A stretch of DNA of 64,000 nucleotides from Anaerocolumna sp. AGMB13020 (lineage in GTDB: Bacteria > Bacillota > Clostridia > Lachnospirales > Lachnospiraceae). The stretch lies in the NCBI RefSeq assembly GCF_033100115.1, contig NZ_CP136910.1, positions 3,310,001 through 3,374,000 on the forward strand, given 5' to 3'. A program made the translations under genes and the position numbers. Below are positions 62,901 through 64,000 of this stretch, in pieces; within the stretch, counting starts at the first letter, position 1, and the number at the start of each line of letters is the position of its first letter. The notes under the pieces are model-generated. The model saw only the letters and a list, made by a program, of their open reading frames with translations, did no database searches and was not told where the DNA came from.

Positions 62901-62952
62901 TCAGTTAGTGGAAGAGGAAATTTCCTTTAAAGCCACCTTGTATTTTGAATAA
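59941..62952 (+). CDS. lacZ: Beta-galactosidase (GH2)
   Basis: About 1003 residues of the LacZ type: N-terminal sugar-binding domain, immunoglobulin-like domains, a (beta/alpha)8 barrel and the C-terminal beta-sandwich. Acid/base Glu440 in WSMGNEAGYS and nucleophile Glu510 in MLCEFVHAMGN (70 residues apart; 76 in E. coli); RTSHYPNAPWF and GVNRHDSDPVTG are substrate-site blocks. The start at 59941 is chosen over 59920 because GAAAGGA lies in between. No signal peptide, so intracellular. It is probably regulated by the divergent AraC gene. A terminator follows. Confidence 0.96.
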   Translation: MLKSELKLPKYYEDPSVLHTGCEDNRSYYLPFAPGEAVKSSRVNSLNGDWDFRYYNNPFELEDFTQAGYEYKNYDSIPVPSCIQMHGYDRHQYTNVNFPFPYDPPFVPQENPTSVYHRCFEIEQISGETKYYLNFEGVDSCFYVYINGNLAGYSQVSHSTSEFDITSYLKMGENDLTVVVLKWCDGSYLEDQDKFRMTGIFRDVYLITRPVNHIRDYFVKTLLTDNYTKAEINVDFEFSGEAVPVTGTLTDASGKVVAAETVKGSKLVIKLEDPSLWSAESPYLYTLTINTPEEVIYQKVGIRSIEVVDDIILINGVKVKFKGVNRHDSDPVTGYTISKEQAIKDLRLMKEANINAIRTSHYPNAPWFNELCSVYGFYVVGESDLEAHGATSYYGASWSDTYGDLVQREIFAAGILDRNQRNVIRDKNNASVVMWSMGNEAGYSKALEDTGRWIREYDPTRLVHYEGSIHQTGGHINDTSMLDVYSTMYASVPGIEEYLKSNPKPYMLCEFVHAMGNGPGDMEDYFECIYAHDRFVGGFVWEWCDHAIYRGITKDGRKIFHYGGDSGEYPHDGNFCVDGMVSPDRIPHPALAEYKNVIRPVRGVLLNKEDATIELENKLDFTNLKDYLKVEAELLVNGVTKEVYQLGALDVPPHGKITLKLPVDKSLFGKESVTVKLNYLQTIELPLTAIGHKLGFDQLFLQESTLPLSKTTGETASKENKVQVEENGTKIVVNGANFSYRFNKLYGSFESMVVNNHTVLEKPLEYNIWRAPADNDRNIRNSWERARYDRAFPRVYETRVSQENGVTAIYCKLAITAIQIQHILDLQVTWYISAEGTVTVEINGKRNKELPFLPRFGLRFFLPKEYDKVNYLGYGPGESYIDKRRSSWFGRFEQEISDMHIDYIKPQENGSHYGCEELTIVSSYGQNLHITAHTPFSFQAGRYTQEELAEKAHNYELETADSTILCVDYKMSGVGSNSCGPALAEKYQLVEEEISFKATLYFE

Positions 62953-63040
62953 TTTTATATTAAGTTAGCTTTTCCTCCCATAAAAATAGAACATCCAAAC
63001 CGACACAAGCAGTTTTCAGAAACATCCAGGTGGAACTGCA

Positions 63041-63084
63041 AAGAAGCGGAAACAGCCGAAAATTATCGGAGGTTTCCGCTTCTT
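63041..63084 (+). terminator. Bidirectional terminator after lacZ
   Basis: A perfect AAGAAGCGGAAA / TTTCCGCTTCTT stem with a ~20-base loop between convergent genes; T and A runs flank it. Confidence 0.85.
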
Positions 63085-63091
63085 TCATAAA

Positions 63092-63748
63092 TCAGGCCTG
63101 TGCTATGATTTTCATTACGTCATCTCTATGTTCTGAAGAAGAGAATACCAGTACCTGATCAGGCTTTTTCTTTTCCGAACCACGGTAGTAAAAATATATT
63201 GGAAAAAGGTCAAATATAGTTTTAACACCCTTTGGTCTAAACTGTAATTGGTAATGCTCGTTACTGAGTTCAATGTGGTCAACATCTTTTAATCTGACCA
63301 AACAGGTATTTTCAAAGGAATAATTTTTAAAAAGATAATCCTTGGTAATATAGACCCATTCTTCATACCTCTTGTCTCTGACATGTTTAATTTTTATAAC
63401 GGAGGCATCAACCATCTGAGCAGCGAAAGCAGCTTCTTCCCCCGGTGTTGTAAGTTGGGAACGCAGTTCTTTTTTTATAAATTTGATATACCTCTTAGAA
63501 GTATCCCGAAGGATGAATGGCAGATAGATTACTTCACAGATCACTCCGATAATAACACCATATTTAATATTTTTAATACCAAGACTTAAATCATACGATG
63601 AGCTTAAGTAACCTATAAGGAACAAAACAGCGACACTGCATGGAAAAGCAAAGAGCATCTGCAGAGCAAGACGTTTCCTTTCCTTTGACATGTTTATTAT
63701 GGCGGAAGCCTTTTCTGCCTCCAGCCATTGGTTTAAATTATTATCCAT
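63092..63748 (-). CDS. Small membrane protein of unknown function (YcxB-like C-terminus)
   Basis: About 218 residues starting MDNNLNQWLEAEKASAIINM; ATG at 63748 has AAGGAG upstream, and the longer frame to 63787 lacks a ribosome binding site. Two membrane segments (LFAFPCSVAVLFLIGYL and YGVIIGVICEVIYLPFIL) precede a soluble C-terminal domain with EEWVYITKDYLFKNYSF, LVRLKDVDHIELS and PDQVLVFSSSEH, the strand pattern of YcxB-type domains. Function is not known. Convergent with lacZ. Confidence 0.55.
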   Translation of the reverse strand: MDNNLNQWLEAEKASAIINMSKERKRLALQMLFAFPCSVAVLFLIGYLSSSYDLSLGIKNIKYGVIIGVICEVIYLPFILRDTSKRYIKFIKKELRSQLTTPGEEAAFAAQMVDASVIKIKHVRDKRYEEWVYITKDYLFKNYSFENTCLVRLKDVDHIELSNEHYQLQFRPKGVKTIFDLFPIYFYYRGSEKKKPDQVLVFSSSEHRDDVMKIIAQA

Positions 63749-63897
63749 AAAATACTCCTTATAAAATTTTCCATAAGTATAAAGCATTGGAAGATAAATG
63801 TCAAATTTTAATAAATTTTGTCACTATCAAAGCATACTATAACCTATCACTTTAAAAAAAATAAAAATGATATCCCTTTTTCTAACCTGTTCAACAC

Positions 63898-63926
63898 TTG
63901 ACAGTGCAATATGAGTCATATAAAAT
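63898..63926 (+). promoter_or_regulatory. Vegetative promoter at the window end
   Basis: TTGACA (63898-63903), a 17-base spacer and TAAAAT (63921-63926) with GGAAGGAAAGG about 30 bases later; it would drive a + strand gene beginning beyond the window. Confidence 0.65.
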
Positions 63927-64000
63927 AATAAATAGTCAAAGTATACGGAAGGAAAGGTTACGACACCAATAAAATCTAGATTTTTACAGCTCTATGTTGG

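Noticed and set aside
1..64000. tRNA or rRNA genes
   Set aside because: No cloverleaf or rRNA core sequence was recognised on either strand by eye.

Overview
The window reads as a low-GC anaerobic Firmicute, most likely a Lachnospiraceae-type clostridium. The basis is the AT-rich sequence with AGGAGG ribosome binding sites, many radical-SAM and ferredoxin-type proteins, YesM/YesN-type sugar regulation, GH4 and GH2 glycosidases, and decayed insertion sequences. No rRNA, tRNA or CRISPR array was seen.

Layout. (1) 1-5947: the 3' end of a type I restriction-modification locus (hsdM fragment, hsdS, a HEPN-like abortive-infection gene, hsdR) followed by a YdbC/PC4-like gene and a terminator. (2) 5992-8447: a scarred stretch with IS3- and IS30-type transposase remnants around a MarR regulator and a PPOX-fold flavoprotein. 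(3) 8448-34544: about 26 kb of genes, all on the + strand and tightly packed, which I read as an unusual biosynthetic gene cluster. (4) 34545-38571: small accessory and secreted proteins. (5) 38682-48855: a YesM/YesN two-component system diverging from a carbohydrate ABC importer, followed by an APH-type kinase and a class III PLP enzyme. (6) 49008-56968: GtrA, an odd MDR dehydrogenase with an AraC regulator, a Crp/Fnr regulator with a flavoprotein and a ferredoxin, a DNA glycosylase, a GNAT, and a GH4 glycosidase. (7) 56969-63748: a long fold-back element and a 53-bp tandem repeat, two AraC regulators, a GH2 beta-galactosidase and a small membrane protein.

The cluster is the exciting part. 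It contains a complete PABA module (pabA, pabB, pabC), a radical-SAM aminomutase whose two specificity positions match glutamate 2,3-aminomutase (so beta-glutamate), a DUF362-ferredoxin-ATP-grasp fusion, a stand-alone AMP-forming acyl ligase, two carrier proteins, an FkbH-type HAD enzyme, an AsnB-like amide synthase without the N-terminal Cys, and an NTP_transf_5 nucleotidyltransferase. It also has paralogues of guanylate and thymidylate kinase, a stand-alone phosphohistidine swivel domain overlapping an unrecognised helical protein, HemW-like and B12-domain radical-SAM enzymes, three BtrH_N-like proteins, a serine hydrolase and an ABC-2 exporter. There is no ketosynthase, NRPS condensation domain or phosphopantetheinyl transferase in the window. 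The most economical reading is NRPS/PKS-independent, carrier-protein-based assembly of an aromatic amide from PABA, beta-glutamate and possibly a C3 glyceryl unit, by logic resembling the butirosin side chain or closthioamide. The product is not predictable from sequence alone. Membership of the pab genes and of the last BtrH-like gene is less certain than that of the core (11383-33341).
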